A DNA stretch of 7,298 nucleotides from Kangiella sp. Lineage in GTDB: Bacteria; Pseudomonadota; Gammaproteobacteria; Enterobacterales; Kangiellaceae. Below the pieces are notes generated by a model. That model was not told the origin of the DNA, ran no database searches, and saw nothing but the letters and a program-made list of their open reading frames with translations. Position 1 is the stretch's first letter. Every line of letters starts with the position of its first letter. Below, piece after piece: positions 6,197 through 7,298 of this stretch. Made by a program: the position numbers and the translations under genes. The stretch is from positions 147,298 through 154,595 of the forward strand of contig NVVT01000011.1 in assembly GCA_002733465.1 (NCBI GenBank), written 5' to 3'.

Positions 6197-6652
6197 CTAT
6201 CGATTAACGTGCTTTTCTTTTATTTCATCAAGCGTTTTACAATCTATACATAAAGTAGCTGTAGGTCTTGCTTCTAATCTGCGCAAACCTATGTCGATCC
6301 CACATGACTCACAAAATCCATAATCGTCATCGCTGATCGCTTGAATTGATTGACCAATCTTTTTAAGCAATTTACGCTCTCTATCCCTAGTACGAAGTTC
6401 AATACTAAATTCTTCTTCCTGACTTGCTCTATCAACTGGATCGGGGAAGTTTGAAGCTTCATCTTTCATATGATTAACGGTTCTATCGACTTCTTCCATC
6501 AATTGCGTTTTCCAAGCATTCAATATTTCTTTAAAATGTGCAGATTGATCCTCATTCATATATTCTTCAGTTTTTTTAGGCTTATATGGTTCTATTCCTA
6601 AAGCACCGAGTGTTGTGTGAGTTGCGATTTTAGACTTCTTTTTACTTGGCAT
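6197..6652 (-). CDS. dksA: RNA polymerase-binding transcription factor DksA
   Basis: DksA enters the RNA polymerase secondary channel and, with ppGpp, represses or activates promoters during the stringent response. The 151-residue length equals E. coli DksA. The coiled coil (about 35-108) has at its tip D71-P-V-D74-R-A76-S, the acidic residues needed for activity and at the same numbers as in E. coli. The zinc finger is C114-x2-C117-x17-C135-x2-C138, so this is the four-cysteine, zinc-bound form. The N-terminus is lysine-rich. The start is well supported: GGAG (6662-6659 on the minus strand) stands six bases before the ATG. It has its own promoter about 105 bases upstream and a strong terminator downstream before gluQ. 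The HIT-family gene lies 142 bases upstream on the same strand. Confidence 0.97.
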   Translation of the reverse strand: MPSKKKSKIATHTTLGALGIEPYKPKKTEEYMNEDQSAHFKEILNAWKTQLMEEVDRTVNHMKDEASNFPDPVDRASQEEEFSIELRTRDRERKLLKKIGQSIQAISDDDYGFCESCGIDIGLRRLEARPTATLCIDCKTLDEIKEKHVNR

Positions 6653-6685
6653 TTGATTCTCCGCCAGCTTAACTATTTGATATTT

Positions 6686-6706
6686 AAAGATTTTTTTAGA
6701 ATCTTT
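6686..6706 (-). other. AT-rich hairpin in the dksA 5' untranslated region
   Basis: On the minus strand AAAGATT (6706-6700) and AATCTTT (6692-6686) give a perfect 7-bp stem with a 7-base loop. It lies within the predicted leader, about 33 bases before the dksA start codon and upstream of its ribosome-binding site. No T-run follows, so it is not a terminator. The stem is weak and may have no role. Confidence 0.3.
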
Positions 6707-6756
6707 GTTTCCATGAATAAATTATTTCGAGTGAATCGAATACAGCTTTTTATCAA

Positions 6757-6793
6757 GGCGCGGATTTATAGCATATCTGTTGATTTAGAACAA
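6757..6793 (-). promoter_or_regulatory. dksA promoter with extended -10 and GC-rich discriminator
   Basis: On the minus strand the -10 box TATAAA (6770-6765) is preceded by TGC, an extended -10 element. A weak -35, TTGTTC (6793-6788), lies 17 bases upstream, just past the HIT gene stop codon. The next bases, TCCGCGCC (6764-6757), are strikingly GC-rich in an AT-rich neighbourhood. A GC-rich discriminator is the known hallmark of promoters repressed by ppGpp and DksA. This fits negative autoregulation, which is reported for E. coli dksA. The predicted leader is about 105 bases. Confidence 0.6.
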
Positions 6794-6794
6794 T

Positions 6795-7247
6795 CTATTT
6801 TCGATTATTCAACGCACGTTTAAGCCCTATTTTCTCTAGTTTTGGCAATAAATCACTCAAACAATTTTTCAAATCAATAGATTCGATTGGCTTCATTGGA
6901 TGCTGACCCCAAATTGGTTTAGGCCAACAAATGTCTTTTTCATAACGGATCACATGGTGTAAATGAAATTGCGACACAATGTTACCAATTGCAGCTACAT
7001 TGAGTTTATCTCCTTTAAAATGTTTCATAATTAATTGAGATAGGCTCGAAGACTCTCGCCAAAGTACTGATTGATCGGATTGATTCAATTGATAAGCTTC
7101 TCTAATATAAATTCTTCTAGGCACTAATACAAACCAAGGGAATTGGCTATCATTCATCATTAACAAACTAGTTAAAGGAAACTCACCAACAAGAATACTA
7201 TCAGCACTTAATCTTGGATTTAATTCAAATGTCGTATTTTCTTTCAT
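6795..7247 (-). CDS. HIT-family (histidine triad) nucleotide-binding protein
   Basis: This 150-residue protein belongs to the proteobacterial HIT subfamily that has a WP-x-P-x-WG motif after the triad (WPKPIWG at 108-114). HIT proteins hydrolyse or transfer nucleoside phosphates by way of a histidine nucleophile; the substrate here is unknown. The triad region is QFHLHHV (93-99). Aligned to H-x-H-x-H-x-x, the first histidine is glutamine (Q93), the nucleophile is H95 and the third is H97, with an extra H98; I believe a leading glutamine is common in this subfamily. FPWFVLVPRR (36-45) is the typical strand before it, and AAIGN (85-89) the usual asparagine loop. AGGG about nine bases before the ATG may be the ribosome-binding site, and TATTAT near the right edge of the window could be a -10 box. 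dksA follows on the same strand but has its own promoter. Confidence 0.88.
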   Translation of the reverse strand: MKENTTFELNPRLSADSILVGEFPLTSLLMMNDSQFPWFVLVPRRIYIREAYQLNQSDQSVLWRESSSLSQLIMKHFKGDKLNVAAIGNIVSQFHLHHVIRYEKDICWPKPIWGQHPMKPIESIDLKNCLSDLLPKLEKIGLKRALNNRK

Positions 7248-7298
7248 ATAAAAGAGCCCTAATTAAGTTAAATTTTGTTAATAATACGTAATTTGAGT

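Noticed and set aside
6617..6823. A 68-codon plus-strand open frame
   Set aside because: It is antisense to the dksA start, its promoter region and the end of the HIT gene; there is no ribosome-binding site and no recognisable product.
1..7298. Search for a new defence, mobile or biosynthetic system
   Set aside because: Every substantial frame belongs to a recognisable housekeeping family in a familiar order; I saw no direct repeats, integrase, tRNA, att-like duplications or change in base composition marking an island.

Overview
The window looks like ordinary chromosomal DNA from an AT-rich gammaproteobacterium. Three arrangements point there: dksA followed by gluQ with a terminator between them, the divergent ygiM/ygiF pair as in enterobacteria, and a ThpR-type 2H phosphoesterase. 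An AT-rich marine lineage such as Kangiellaceae would fit, but that is a guess. I saw no mobile element, CRISPR array, tRNA, rRNA or phage gene. Genes are densely packed; the longest gap without a gene is about 200 bases, between ygiM and ygiF.

Left part (1-2088, minus strand): an MsbA-related ABC exporter (half-transporter) cut by the left edge, with ygiM upstream of it. YgiM is an SH3b, coiled-coil and transmembrane protein. The gap between them holds a weak terminator-like hairpin and a 12-base palindrome beside a -10-like box.

Centre (2089-4476, plus strand): a divergent promoter region with an 8-base inverted repeat leads to ygiF, a CYTH-CHAD triphosphatase. The RNA 2',3'-cyclic phosphodiesterase gene thpR follows 48 bases later in the same frame. 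ThpR converges on the next gene with only 25 bases between the two stop codons.

Right part (4502-7247, minus strand): in transcription order, a HIT-family protein, dksA, gluQ and a RibD/DHFR-fold reductase-like protein. dksA has the clearest promoter in the window: an extended -10 followed by a GC-rich discriminator, the pattern expected of a promoter repressed by ppGpp/DksA. A strong hairpin terminator separates dksA from gluQ. A candidate internal promoter would start transcription inside that hairpin and so bypass it.

Functionally this is housekeeping: stringent-response control (DksA), tRNA wobble-base modification (GluQ), nucleotide and RNA phosphate-ester hydrolysis (YgiF, ThpR, HIT), an envelope protein (YgiM) and export (ABC). 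I found no convincing new multi-gene system. The points worth a second look are small regulatory structures and a few odd protein details.
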